Positions 55,022 through 63,901 of a stretch of 64,000 nt of DNA are shown one piece after another. The DNA lies in contig NZ_JAZDUE010000016.1 of NCBI RefSeq assembly GCF_036350515.1, positions 80,601 through 144,600 on the forward strand, in the 5' to 3' direction. The notes below the pieces were generated by a model. That model had not been told where the DNA came from. It made no database searches and saw only the letters and a list, made by a program, of their open reading frames with translations. The stretch is from Gordonia prachuapensis. GTDB lineage: Bacteria > Actinomycetota > Actinomycetes > Mycobacteriales > Mycobacteriaceae. Every line of letters begins with the position of its first letter. The stretch's first letter is position 1. Both the position numbers and the translations under genes were made by a program.

Positions 55022-56037
55022 GCGCCCCCATCCTCGACCGCTCCGACGCCGGCACCGACGGCCGGGTCGCCCTCGACGTGTCCGATCTGACCGTCGACCT
55101 CCGTACACCCTCCGGCACCGTTCGCGCCGTCGACCACGTGTCGTTCCTGGCACGCCGCGGCGAAACCCTTGCGTTGCTGGGCGAATCGGGCTGCGGCAAG
55201 TCGATGACCGCTCAGGCGCTCGTCGGGCTGCTCGAGCCGATCGCATCGGTCACCGACGGGTCCATCGTCCTCGACGACGTGGACCTGGTGACCGCGAAGG
55301 ACTCGGTCCGACGCGAACTCGCCGGCACCGAACTGGCCATCGTCTTCCAGGACGCCCTGACCGCGCTCAACCCCGTCTACACCGTCGGCACCCAGCTCGC
55401 CGAGCCGTTCCGCATCCACCGCAAGATGTCACGCAAGAAGGCGCGGCGCGAAGCCATCGAACTGATGCGACACGTCGGCATCCCCGAACCGGAATCCCGG
55501 GCGGATTCGTACCCGCACCAGTTCTCCGGCGGCATGCGTCAGCGTCTCCTGATCGCGATGGCCGTCGCGCTGAGCCCCACCGTGCTGCTGGCCGACGAAC
55601 CGACCACCGCCCTCGACGTCACGGTGCAGGCCCAGATCATGGAACTGCTCAAGCGGCTACGGGAAGAGCACGACATGGCCGTCGTACTGATCACCCACGA
55701 CCTCGCGCTGGTCGCCGAACAGGCCGACCGGGTCGCGATCATGTACGCCGGCAACGTGGTCGAGACGGGATCCGTGGACGAGGTCTTCGGCAACCCGCGC
55801 CACCCCTACACCAAGGGCCTGCTCGATTCGGTGCCGGTGAGCGCCGAACGCGGTGCCGACCTCAAGTCCATCGGGGGCACGCCGCCGGATCTGCACTCGA
55901 TCCCGTCCGGCTGCGTCTATCAGGCCCGGTGCCCGTTGGCCCGCGCCCGCTGCGTACAGGAACGACCCGTCCTCGACGTCGTCGGTGACGACCGGAAGGC
56001 CGCCTGCCATTTCTCGGAGGAGACACCCAATGTCTGA
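55018..56037 (+). CDS. ABC importer ATP-binding protein (DppD type)
   Basis: A 339-residue ATPase with Walker A GESGCGKS, signature FSGGMRQR, Walker B LLADEP, and the C-terminal oligopeptide-transporter extension that carries four cysteines (GCVYQARCPLARARC...C), a motif often binding an iron-sulfur cluster in this family. It overlaps the preceding and following genes by 4 and 8 bp. Confidence 0.9.
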   Translation: MSAPILDRSDAGTDGRVALDVSDLTVDLRTPSGTVRAVDHVSFLARRGETLALLGESGCGKSMTAQALVGLLEPIASVTDGSIVLDDVDLVTAKDSVRRELAGTELAIVFQDALTALNPVYTVGTQLAEPFRIHRKMSRKKARREAIELMRHVGIPEPESRADSYPHQFSGGMRQRLLIAMAVALSPTVLLADEPTTALDVTVQAQIMELLKRLREEHDMAVVLITHDLALVAEQADRVAIMYAGNVVETGSVDEVFGNPRHPYTKGLLDSVPVSAERGADLKSIGGTPPDLHSIPSGCVYQARCPLARARCVQERPVLDVVGDDRKAACHFSEETPNV

Positions 56038-57043
56038 CACCACTGACCAGGTTCTCGAGGTCCGCGACGTCGGGAAGACGTTCACCGTGTCCGGGAAGTC
56101 CGGACGCAAGCAACTACGCGCCCTCGACGGCATCGACCTCGACCTGCGCCGCGGCGAGACCCTGGGCCTCGTCGGCGAATCCGGTTGCGGCAAATCGACC
56201 CTCGCACGCACGTTGATGATGCTGGAGCGGCCCGACGACGGCACCGTGCGGTGGGACGGCACCGACCCGTACGGGCTGAAGGGCAAAGATCTGCTGGCGC
56301 TGCGCCGCAAGGTGCAGATGGTGTTCCAGGATCCGTATGCGTCCCTGAACAACCGGATGACTGCGGCGGAGATCATCGGCGAGCCGTGGCGCACCCACAA
56401 GGATCTGTATCCGCGTAAACGCGACCGCGCGGCCCGGGTGCGGGAACTCCTGCATCTGGTCGGCCTGCGGCCCAGCGACGAGCACCGCAGCCCGCAGGAG
56501 TTCTCCGGCGGCCAGCGTCAGCGGCTCGGCATCGCGCGGGCGCTCGCGCTCAACCCGGAGGTCATCATCTGCGACGAGCCGGTGTCGGCCCTCGACCTGT
56601 CGGTGCAGGCGCAGGTGCTCAATCTGCTCAACGACCTGCAGCAGGAGCTGGACCTGTCCTACATCTTCATCTCCCATGACCTGTCGGTGGTGCGTCACGT
56701 CGCCGACCGGGTCGCCGTGATGTATCTGGGCCGCATCGTCGAAACCGGCAGTACCGAAGCGGTATTCGACCATCCCGCACACCCGTACACCGAAGCGTTG
56801 ATGTCGGCGGCACCCACGCTGGACGCCGAGCAGCGCCGTGAGCGCATCCTGCTCAGCGGCGAGGTGCCGTCGCCGCTCAACCCGCCGTCGGGGTGCCGTT
56901 TCCGCACCCGCTGTGCGCACGCCACCGACGTCTGCGCGACCGCGGTGCCGCCGACGGCCGTCGACGCGGCGGAGACCGGTCACATCGCGGAGTGCTATCA
57001 CCCGCGGGGTCGGGTCACGCTGGGCATTCCGGCGGTGGCATGA
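56030..57043 (+). CDS. ABC importer ATP-binding protein (DppF type)
   Basis: A 337-residue ATPase with Walker A GESGCGKS, signature FSGGQRQR, Walker B IICDEP and the same cysteine-bearing C-terminal extension (GCRFRTRCAHATDVC). The ATG at 56030 overlaps the end of the DppD-type gene; longer readings are artefacts. With its partner it completes a five-gene importer. Confidence 0.9.
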   Translation: MSDTTDQVLEVRDVGKTFTVSGKSGRKQLRALDGIDLDLRRGETLGLVGESGCGKSTLARTLMMLERPDDGTVRWDGTDPYGLKGKDLLALRRKVQMVFQDPYASLNNRMTAAEIIGEPWRTHKDLYPRKRDRAARVRELLHLVGLRPSDEHRSPQEFSGGQRQRLGIARALALNPEVIICDEPVSALDLSVQAQVLNLLNDLQQELDLSYIFISHDLSVVRHVADRVAVMYLGRIVETGSTEAVFDHPAHPYTEALMSAAPTLDAEQRRERILLSGEVPSPLNPPSGCRFRTRCAHATDVCATAVPPTAVDAAETGHIAECYHPRGRVTLGIPAVA

Positions 57044-57081
57044 GCGAAGCGCTGTGAGTGCAGTCAAATGAATGTAGGGAA

Positions 57082-57801
57082 ATGAGTGCAGTGGGTTTCG
57101 CGATCATCGCCGTCTCGGTGTTCGCGGCGTCGTGTATGCAGGCGTCCATCGGATTCGGGATGGGCATGCTCGCCGCGCCGGTCGTCGCGCTCATCGAACC
57201 GGCCCTCCTACCTGGAACCCTGATCGCGTCAGCGACCGTGGTGACCCTGATGGTGGTGATCCGCGAACGACAGAGCCTTGATCTGCGCGGCACCGGGTGG
57301 GCGCTCGTCGGCCGGATTCCGGGCACCATCGCCGGTGCGCTGCTTCTGGTCTGGCTGCCGACCCAGGGCCTGTCGCTACTGCTGGCCGCGGTGGTCCTCG
57401 GTGGGGTGATCCTCGCCTCCCTGGGCTGGCGGCCCGCCCCGCTGCGACGCAACCTCGCCACGGCGGGTGCGGCGTCGGGGCTGCTCGGTACCGCCACGTC
57501 GATCGGTGGCCCACCGATGGCGCTGGTCTACTCGGGGGCCGAGGGCGCCCGAGTACGCAGCAACATGAGCGCCTTCTTCCTGGTGGGCAGTGTCATGTCG
57601 CTCGTCGCGCTGGCCGCCACGGGCAGCCTGCACCCCGACATCGCGCGGACGTTCGTGGCATTGATCCCCGTCGTCCTGCTGGGCTTCGCGGCATCGCGGG
57701 TGGTGAACCGGGTGCTCGACAAGGACCGGCTGCGCACGGCGTCCATCACCGTGTCCGCACTCGGCGCGGTTCTGCTCATCGGACAACAGATCCTCTTCTG
57801 A
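57082..57801 (+). CDS. TSUP (TauE/SafE) family permease
   Basis: A 239-residue membrane protein with about eight helices and the TSUP signature GFGMGMLAAPVVALIEP near residue 22, plus a second repeat GTATSIGGPPMALVY. The family transports organic or sulfur anions such as sulfite, sulfoacetate or 2-keto acids. It sits between an ABC importer and glucarate dehydratase and may export or import a carboxylate in the pathway (inference). AGGGAA precedes the ATG at 57082. Confidence 0.85.
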   Translation: MSAVGFAIIAVSVFAASCMQASIGFGMGMLAAPVVALIEPALLPGTLIASATVVTLMVVIRERQSLDLRGTGWALVGRIPGTIAGALLLVWLPTQGLSLLLAAVVLGGVILASLGWRPAPLRRNLATAGAASGLLGTATSIGGPPMALVYSGAEGARVRSNMSAFFLVGSVMSLVALAATGSLHPDIARTFVALIPVVLLGFAASRVVNRVLDKDRLRTASITVSALGAVLLIGQQILF

Positions 57802-57842
57802 ACTGATTCTCTTCTGACCGGATTTCCCGAAAGGACATCATC

Positions 57843-59177
57843 ATGACCGCCCACACCCCCGTGATCACCGAGATGCGGGTCATCCCGGTGGCGGGCCGGG
57901 ACAGCATGCTGCTCAACCTGTCCGGCGCGCACGCCCCCTACTTCACCCGGAATCTGGTGATCCTCACCGACTCCGAGGGAAACCAGGGTGTCGGTGAGGT
58001 GCCCGGCGGAGAACCCATCCGGACCACCCTCGGCGACGCGCGTGACATCGTCGTGGGCCGCGGCATCGGCGCGTACAACGCCGTGCTGCAGGACATCCGA
58101 CGCACGTTCGCCGACCGCGACCGCGCCGGGCGCGGCGACCAGACGTTCGACCAGCGGGTCACCATCCACGCGGTCACCGCGGTGGAGTCGGCGCTGCTCG
58201 ACCTGCTCGGGCAACACCTGCAGGTCCCGGTGGCCGCGCTACTCGGCGAAGGCCAACAGCGTGAACGCGTTCCGGCGCTGGGGTACCTGTTCTTCGTCGG
58301 CGACCGGACCAAGACCACCCTCGACTACGCCGACGGCGCCGACGAGACCGACGACTGGCTGCGCCTGCGCCACCAGGAGGCGCTCGACGCCGACAGTGTG
58401 GTCGCCCTCGCCGAGGCCGCGCAGAAGCGGTACGGCTTCGCCGATTTCAAACTCAAGGGCGGCGTGCTCGCACCCGACGCGGAGGCCGACGTGGTGACCG
58501 CACTGGCCGAACGCTTCCCCGACGCGCGGGTGACGCTCGACCCGAACGGCGGGTGGCTGCTCGAGGAGGCCGTCGCGATCGGCCGTCGACTGCGTGGCGT
58601 GGTGGCCTACGCCGAGGACCCGGTCGGGCCCGAGGGCCGCTTCTCCGGTCGCGAGGTGATGGCGGAGTTCAAGCGCGCCACCGGGTTGCCGACCGCCACC
58701 AACATGATCGCGACTGACTGGCGCGAGATGGGACACACCATCCGGACGGGGGCCGTGGACATCCCGCTCGCGGATCCGCATTTCTGGACCATGGCCGGCT
58801 CGGTGCGGGTGGCGCAGCTCTGCGACGCCTGGGGTCTGACCTGGGGATCGCACTCCAACAACCACTTCGACGTGTCGTTGGCGATGTTCACCCATGTCGC
58901 GGCGGCCGCGCCCGGTGACATCACGGCGATCGACACGCACTGGATCTGGCAGGACGGGCAGCGGCTCACCGTGGAACCCTACGAGATCGTCGACGGGCAT
59001 CTGAGTGTCCCGGACCGGCCGGGTCTCGGTGTGGACCTCGACATGGATCAGGTGGAGGCGGCTCACCAGCTGTACCTGTCGGAGGGACTCGGGGCCCGCG
59101 ACGACGCGGTCGGCATGCAGTTCCTGATCCCCGACTGGGCGTTCGACAGCAAGCGTCCGGCGCTGGTCCGGAGCTGA
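57843..59177 (+). CDS. gudD: Glucarate dehydratase
   Basis: A 444-residue enolase-superfamily enzyme that follows E. coli GudD closely from its first residues (VITEMRVIPVAG, NLSGAHAPYFTRN, VGEVPGGE). It has K203/K205 in FKLKGG, Mg ligand D233 in LDPNGGW, D311 in LADPHF and catalytic H337 in SHSNNHFD. It dehydrates D-glucarate (or L-idarate) to 5-dehydro-4-deoxy-D-glucarate, the substrate of kdgD at 44359. The gene ends 5 bp before a hydroxyacid dehydrogenase gene and is 41 bp after the permease gene, one operon with the ABC importer. Confidence 0.93.
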   Translation: MTAHTPVITEMRVIPVAGRDSMLLNLSGAHAPYFTRNLVILTDSEGNQGVGEVPGGEPIRTTLGDARDIVVGRGIGAYNAVLQDIRRTFADRDRAGRGDQTFDQRVTIHAVTAVESALLDLLGQHLQVPVAALLGEGQQRERVPALGYLFFVGDRTKTTLDYADGADETDDWLRLRHQEALDADSVVALAEAAQKRYGFADFKLKGGVLAPDAEADVVTALAERFPDARVTLDPNGGWLLEEAVAIGRRLRGVVAYAEDPVGPEGRFSGREVMAEFKRATGLPTATNMIATDWREMGHTIRTGAVDIPLADPHFWTMAGSVRVAQLCDAWGLTWGSHSNNHFDVSLAMFTHVAAAAPGDITAIDTHWIWQDGQRLTVEPYEIVDGHLSVPDRPGLGVDLDMDQVEAAHQLYLSEGLGARDDAVGMQFLIPDWAFDSKRPALVRS

Positions 59178-59182
59178 CAGCG

Positions 59183-60181
59183 GTGACGGACTACCTCAAG
59201 GTCGTCGTCGGCGAGCGAAATCTGTTGCCGCACCGCGACCTCCTGGTGTCACAGCTCCTCTCCGCGGACATCGAACTGTCGTGGCATGACCGGTTCGACG
59301 AAGATGCGCTGTCCCGAGATCTCGTCGACGCCGACGTGTATGTGGGCGGACGGGTGACGCCGGCGATGGCGCGGGCCGGCCGGGGGTTGCGGCTGATCCA
59401 CGTGGCCGGGGCCGGCACCGACAAGGTCGCCTTCGGTGAACTGGGAGCGGACACGCAGGTCGCCAACACCTTTCATCACGAGGACTCGATCGCGGAGTAC
59501 ATCGTGGCGGCAACGGTGATGCTGCGGCGCGGCCTCATCGGCCAGGATGCGTCGCTGCGGCAGGGCGTGTGGGCGAGCTCGGTGTATCAGGACGGGGTGG
59601 CCCAACCGCCGACGATGCGTGGGGCCATGGTCGGCTACGTCGGTTTCGGGCACATCGGTCGCCGCACCGCGCAGCTGCTCACTGCGCTCGGAGCTCGCGG
59701 ATGCGCGGTCACCGGCTCGGGCCGCGTCGCCGACGCCGCCGGCCTCGACTGGCACGGTGACACCGGGGACCTGGGACGGCTGATGAAGGAATCCGACATC
59801 GTGGTGGTGTCGGCGCCACTGACCGACGCGACGTCCGGGATGATCGGTTCCACAGACCTGGCCCAGCTCGGCCCCGACGGCATCCTCGTCAATGTCGGGC
59901 GCGGTCCGCTGGTGGTGGAGCGCGATCTCTACGAGGCGCTGCGCGACCGGACCATCGGCGGAGCGTCGCTCGACGTCTGGTACCGCTACCCGATGGGTGG
60001 CGACCACGCCGAACCGGCCGAACTGCCGTTCGCGGAGCTACCGAATGTCCTGATGACGCCGCATACGTCCGGCGTCACCCGCGACACCTTCGTAAGGCGG
60101 GTGCAAGACATCGCCGACAACATCCGTCGACTCGCCGAAGGACGGACGTTGCAGCGGATCGTGTGGCCGGTGAACAGGTGA
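59183..60181 (+). CDS. D-isomer-specific 2-hydroxyacid dehydrogenase (copy 2)
   Basis: A 332-residue NAD(P)-dependent enzyme: GFGHIG Rossmann motif, NVGRGPLV with the catalytic Arg, and TPHTSGV with the catalytic His. It differs from copy 1 and lies 5 bp after gudD, so it is part of the same transcript. It could act on tartronate semialdehyde, hydroxypyruvate or another product of aldarate breakdown. Its last 144 bp overlap the convergent PAP2 gene. Confidence 0.85.
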   Translation: MTDYLKVVVGERNLLPHRDLLVSQLLSADIELSWHDRFDEDALSRDLVDADVYVGGRVTPAMARAGRGLRLIHVAGAGTDKVAFGELGADTQVANTFHHEDSIAEYIVAATVMLRRGLIGQDASLRQGVWASSVYQDGVAQPPTMRGAMVGYVGFGHIGRRTAQLLTALGARGCAVTGSGRVADAAGLDWHGDTGDLGRLMKESDIVVVSAPLTDATSGMIGSTDLAQLGPDGILVNVGRGPLVVERDLYEALRDRTIGGASLDVWYRYPMGGDHAEPAELPFAELPNVLMTPHTSGVTRDTFVRRVQDIADNIRRLAEGRTLQRIVWPVNR

Positions 60182-60988
60182 TCTGCCCACCCCGAGCGCG
60201 AGCACCGCGATCGCCATGACCAGCGCGATCGCCCCGGCGGCGGCGACCTGGGTGATCGTGGGGAAGTAGAACGCGACGACGGCCGGCGCGGCGAGGGTGA
60301 TCATCAGCGGCAACGCCCGCAACCAGCGCGGCGGCACACCGCGGACCGTGCCGCGCCACGGGTCGGGCAGCAACACCCCGACCCCCACGACCAGCAGCGT
60401 CGAGATGATCACGTCGCTGGGCCGATGCCATCCGGCGGCGACCAGCACGAACTCGAGAACCGCAGCCCACGTCCCCACGACCGTTCCGACAAACGGCCGC
60501 AAAGCGGGGGGACTGGCGACCACCAACACGACGACCGCGGCGGTCACCGCGGCCGCGTGCCCGCTCGGCGCCGAATTCGCGGTCTCCGCGATCCAGGTGT
60601 GCAGTTGCGGGCGCGTCAGCACATGATCGCGCAGCAACTGCACGCCCAGCACCGTGACCGGCGCGAACGCCAGCAACATCGCCGTGACGCCGAGTTCGCG
60701 TCGCGCATCGGCGCGCGACGAGAAACGGCGGCATTGCACCAGCACGACGACGGCGCTCGCGATCACCACCCAGAGCAGTGGGCTGGACACGATCCCGATG
60801 TCGAGCAGGAACGGCATCTGATCGACCGGAGGCAACGCCCGGCACACGTCGAGCAGCCATTGATCGACGCGTTGACCGGGCGCCGTCCATACCGCGAGCA
60901 CGAAAATCGCGGCGGAACAGACAAATGCGGCCATCACCATCGCTGCGCGTGAGAGGGAGGAACGGCGCGCAGCGATGGATCCGGTCAC
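60038..60988 (-). CDS. PAP2-family membrane phosphatase
   Basis: A membrane protein of about 316 residues with six hydrophobic helices and the phosphatase motifs SAPSGHAA and AAGWHRPSDV, with the conserved catalytic His in each. It would remove phosphate from a lipid or isoprenoid phosphate. The last 45 or so residues are polar, and their coding region is antisense to the end of the dehydrogenase gene. The family normally ends before this, so stop-codon loss is likely. Start is uncertain: GTG at 60988 is used, and TTG at 61009 is an alternative. Confidence 0.8.
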   Translation of the reverse strand: MTGSIAARRSSLSRAAMVMAAFVCSAAIFVLAVWTAPGQRVDQWLLDVCRALPPVDQMPFLLDIGIVSSPLLWVVIASAVVVLVQCRRFSSRADARRELGVTAMLLAFAPVTVLGVQLLRDHVLTRPQLHTWIAETANSAPSGHAAAVTAAVVVLVVASPPALRPFVGTVVGTWAAVLEFVLVAAGWHRPSDVIISTLLVVGVGVLLPDPWRGTVRGVPPRWLRALPLMITLAAPAVVAFYFPTITQVAAAGAIALVMAIAVLALGVGRSPVHRPHDPLQRPSFGESTDVVGDVLHPPYEGVAGDAGRMRRHQDIR

Positions 60989-61089
60989 AGGAACGAATGT
61001 AGCCAGCAAAGCTGGGAACTCTCTGCAGGCAACCTGAGGAGTCTCGGTGTTGACTCAGATTCGCGGATCGTGCCCCGTCCGCGCAGTTC

Positions 61090-61107
61090 TGTGTACAGTC
61101 GTGCACA
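61090..61107. promoter_or_regulatory. Imperfect palindrome upstream of the desaturase operon
   Basis: TGTGTAC-AGTC-GTGCACA has 6 of 7 arm positions matching and ends 21 bp before the ferredoxin reductase start. It is a plausible operator for a fatty-acid-responsive repressor (inference). Confidence 0.45.
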
Positions 61108-61128
61108 AGGTTCTGGGAGGTGTTCCGA

Positions 61129-62241
61129 ATGGATCTGCTGAAGTGGAGCAAACGCCCGGCGGCCGACGTCGAGGCCAGAAAACCCGAGGTCAACATCGTG
61201 CGTGGGCTCATCGCCCGCGCCACCACCCCGCTGTTGCCCGACGACTACCTGCACCTCGTCAACCCACTGTGGTCGGCGCGTGAACTGCGCGGCCGCGTGG
61301 TCGAGGTGGTCCGCGAGACCGAGGACACCGCGACCGTCACCATCCGCACCGGCTGGGGTTTTCCGGCGTCCTACAAGGCGGGCCAGTACGTCGGCATCGG
61401 CCTGCAGGTCGGCGGCCGCTGGCACTGGCGGTCATACTCGCTGACCTCGATCGGCGACACCAGCGACAAGACCATCGCCATCACCGTCAAGGCCAACCCG
61501 GACGGCTTTCTGTCCACTCACCTCGTCGACGGCGTCAGCCCCGGCACGATCATCCGGCTCGCCGCGCCCAAAGGGGACTTCCACCTGCCCGAACCGCTGC
61601 CGGACAGCGCGCTGTTCCTCACCGCCGGCAGCGGCATCACCCCGGTCATGGCGATGCTGCGCTCGCTGCGGTCCCGCGACACCGTCCCCGACATCGTGCA
61701 CGTCCATTCGGCCCCGACCCGAGACGACGTCATCTTTCTCGAAGAGCTCGAGAAGATGGACGCCGACGTCCTGTCCTATGATCTGCAGCTGCAGCTCACC
61801 CGCGAACACGGGAAGTTCGATCTTGACCAGCTCGACGCCGCGGTGCCCGATTGGCGGGACCGGCAGTGCTGGGCGTGCGGTCCCGTCGCCATGCTCGACA
61901 CCGTCGAAGAGCGGTACGCCGAGGAGGGGCTGCGCGACCAGCTCCACATCGAACGTTTCGCCATCGCCCGGACCGATCACGGCGGCGAAGGCGGTACGGT
62001 GACTTTCTCGAAGTCTGGGAAGACTGTCGAGATAGACGGTGCCACCACGCTCCTTGAAGCAGGCGAGGAGCAGGGCATCCAGATGCCGTTCGGTTGCCGG
62101 ATGGGTATCTGCCAAACCTGTGTCGTTCCGTTGGCCGGGGGCTATGTGCGCGATCTGCGCAGTGGCGAGGAACGTCGCGAAGGTGAACGAATCCAGACAT
62201 GCATCAGCAGCGTGTCCGGAGAATGCACACTCGACCTCTAG
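61129..62241 (+). CDS. Ferredoxin reductase (FAD/NAD(P)H, 2Fe-2S), Rv3230c-like
   Basis: A 370-residue electron-transfer protein. The FAD-binding RSYSLTS lies near residue 103, the NAD(P)H-binding GSGITPVMAMLRSLRS near 167, and the C-terminal plant-type 2Fe-2S domain has cysteines at GCRMGICQTC and a distal QTCIS. This is the size and order of the Rv3230c-type reductase that feeds electrons to the DesA3 desaturase. I use the ATG at 61129 with GGAGG nine bases upstream. The desaturase gene follows 8 bp later. Confidence 0.9.
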   Translation: MDLLKWSKRPAADVEARKPEVNIVRGLIARATTPLLPDDYLHLVNPLWSARELRGRVVEVVRETEDTATVTIRTGWGFPASYKAGQYVGIGLQVGGRWHWRSYSLTSIGDTSDKTIAITVKANPDGFLSTHLVDGVSPGTIIRLAAPKGDFHLPEPLPDSALFLTAGSGITPVMAMLRSLRSRDTVPDIVHVHSAPTRDDVIFLEELEKMDADVLSYDLQLQLTREHGKFDLDQLDAAVPDWRDRQCWACGPVAMLDTVEERYAEEGLRDQLHIERFAIARTDHGGEGGTVTFSKSGKTVEIDGATTLLEAGEEQGIQMPFGCRMGICQTCVVPLAGGYVRDLRSGEERREGERIQTCISSVSGECTLDL

Positions 62242-62249
62242 GGGGCCAG

Positions 62250-63491
62250 ATGGCCATCACCGACATCGACCGATACGCACATCTCACCGAGGCCGACATC
62301 GACGCGCTCGGCGCCGAACTCGACGCAATCAGACGCGACATCGAGGAGTCCCGGGGTCAGCGCGACGCCCGCTACATCCGTCGCACCATCACCGTGCAGC
62401 GCAGCCTCGCTGCCGGTGGTCGTCTCGCGCTGATGTTCAGCAACCGCAAGTCGGCGTGGATCGCCGGCACCGCCATGCTCTCGCTCGCGAAGATCATCGA
62501 GAACATGGAGTTGGGGCACAACGTCATGCACGGACAGTGGGATTGGATGAACGATCCCGAGGTCCACTCGTCGTCGTGGGAATGGGACACCACGTGCCCG
62601 AGCGTGCAGTGGAAGCACTCGCACAACTTCGTGCACCACAAGTACACCAATGTCGTCGGGATGGACGACGACGTGGGCTACGGCATCCTGCGGGTCACCC
62701 GCGACCAGCCGTGGGAATGGTGGATGGTCGGTAACCCCGTCTACAATCTCACTCTCGGCACGTTCTTCGAATACGGTGTGGCGCTGCATCATCTGGAGAC
62801 GGAGAAGCTGCGGAAGAAGGAGAAGTCCTACCGGCAGGCGGCCAAGGATCTCCGCATCATCGGACGTAAGGTCGGCAAGCAGGCCGCCAAGGACTATCTC
62901 ATCTTCCCCGCGCTGGCCGGCGCCAACTGGAAGCCGACGATTGCCGCGAACTTCACCGCCAACATCGTCCGTAACTACTGGGCGTACATGGTGATCTTCT
63001 GCGGCCACTTCCCCGACGGCGCGGAGAAGTTCACCGTCGAGGAATACGAGAACGAGGATCAGCCGCGCTGGTATCTGCGACAGATGTTGGGCTCGGCCAA
63101 CTTCCGTGCCGGGCCGCTGATGCGGTTCATGAGCGGCAACCTCAGTCACCAGATCGAGCACCACCTGTTCCCCGACCTGCCCAGCAACCGGTACGAGGAG
63201 ATCGGGGTCCGGGTACGGCAACTGTGCGACAAGTACGACCTGCCCTACACCACGGGTTCGCTTGCCCACCAGTACTTCCAGTCGTTCCGTACCATCGCGA
63301 AGCTGGCCGTGCCGAACGGCATGCTGAAGGCGACGTCCGACGACGCACCGGAGACCGCGTCCGAGTTGCGGTTCGCCGTCCGCGAGGGCATGGCGAACCA
63401 CTTCGGGGTCGATCCGGAGACCGGCAAACGCCGCGGTCTGCGCACCGCCCTGCGTGAACTGAAGAACGCCCCGGTGCAGTCGGCGGCGTGA
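62250..63491 (+). CDS. Fatty acid (acyl-CoA) desaturase, DesA3-like
   Basis: A 413-residue membrane di-iron desaturase with the three His boxes: HNVMH, HSHNFVHH (HxxHH as HNFVHH), and HQIEHH. It has hydrophobic segments and a long cytoplasmic C-terminus. It matches the DesA3-type stearoyl-CoA delta-9 desaturase that works with the adjacent reductase to make oleoyl-CoA. I use the ATG at 62250, which follows AGGGGGCC. Transcription ends into a block of repeats. Confidence 0.92.
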   Translation: MAITDIDRYAHLTEADIDALGAELDAIRRDIEESRGQRDARYIRRTITVQRSLAAGGRLALMFSNRKSAWIAGTAMLSLAKIIENMELGHNVMHGQWDWMNDPEVHSSSWEWDTTCPSVQWKHSHNFVHHKYTNVVGMDDDVGYGILRVTRDQPWEWWMVGNPVYNLTLGTFFEYGVALHHLETEKLRKKEKSYRQAAKDLRIIGRKVGKQAAKDYLIFPALAGANWKPTIAANFTANIVRNYWAYMVIFCGHFPDGAEKFTVEEYENEDQPRWYLRQMLGSANFRAGPLMRFMSGNLSHQIEHHLFPDLPSNRYEEIGVRVRQLCDKYDLPYTTGSLAHQYFQSFRTIAKLAVPNGMLKATSDDAPETASELRFAVREGMANHFGVDPETGKRRGLRTALRELKNAPVQSAA

Positions 63492-63500
63492 CCCCTCCGA

Positions 63501-63851
63501 TGATCGAGTAGCCCGGAGCGCTAGCGGAGGGCGTATCGAGATCTGGTGGGGTGCGGCTGGTTTCGATACGCGGCGGGCTCGCAGGCTCGCGCGCCGCTAC
63601 TCAACCGGCGGGTGAACCAGGCCGGGCAGGTGGGTGACCCTCTCCGGTGATCGAGTAGCCCGGAGCGCTAGCGGAGGGCGTATCGAGATCTGGTGGGGTG
63701 CGGCTGGTTTCGATACGCGGCGGGCTCGCAGGCTCGCGCGCCGCTACTCAACCAGCGGGTGAACCAGGCGGGCTCGCAGGCTCGCGCGCCGCTACTCAAC
63801 CAGCGGGTGAACCAGGCGGGCTCGCAGGCTCGCGCGCCGCTACTCAACCAG
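63501..63851. repeat. Extragenic repeats: two 120-bp copies plus three 48-bp units
   Basis: A 120-bp unit occurs twice, at 63501-63620 and 63648-63767, nearly identical. From 63720 a 48-bp sub-unit (GCGGGCTCGCAGGCTCGC ... GGGTGAACCAG) repeats head to tail at 63720-63767 and 63768-63815, with a third partial copy from 63816. The words GATCGAGTAG, CGTATCGAG, GATACGCG and GCTACTCAACC form inverted pairs, as in a REP-type element. The same words occur at 16967-17115. No unique spacers, so it is not a CRISPR array. Confidence 0.85.
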
Positions 63852-63901
63852 GCGGGTGGGTGTCCCCCTCCGGTGATCGAGACATCCCTGAAGGTTTGAT
63901 G

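Noticed and set aside
61050..61099. TTGACT and TACAGT as a promoter for the reductase gene
   Set aside because: The spacing of about 38 bp is far too long for a sigma-70-type promoter.
63720..63851. Possible CRISPR array because of regular repeats
   Set aside because: The 48-bp units are contiguous with no unique spacers, and no cas genes are present.
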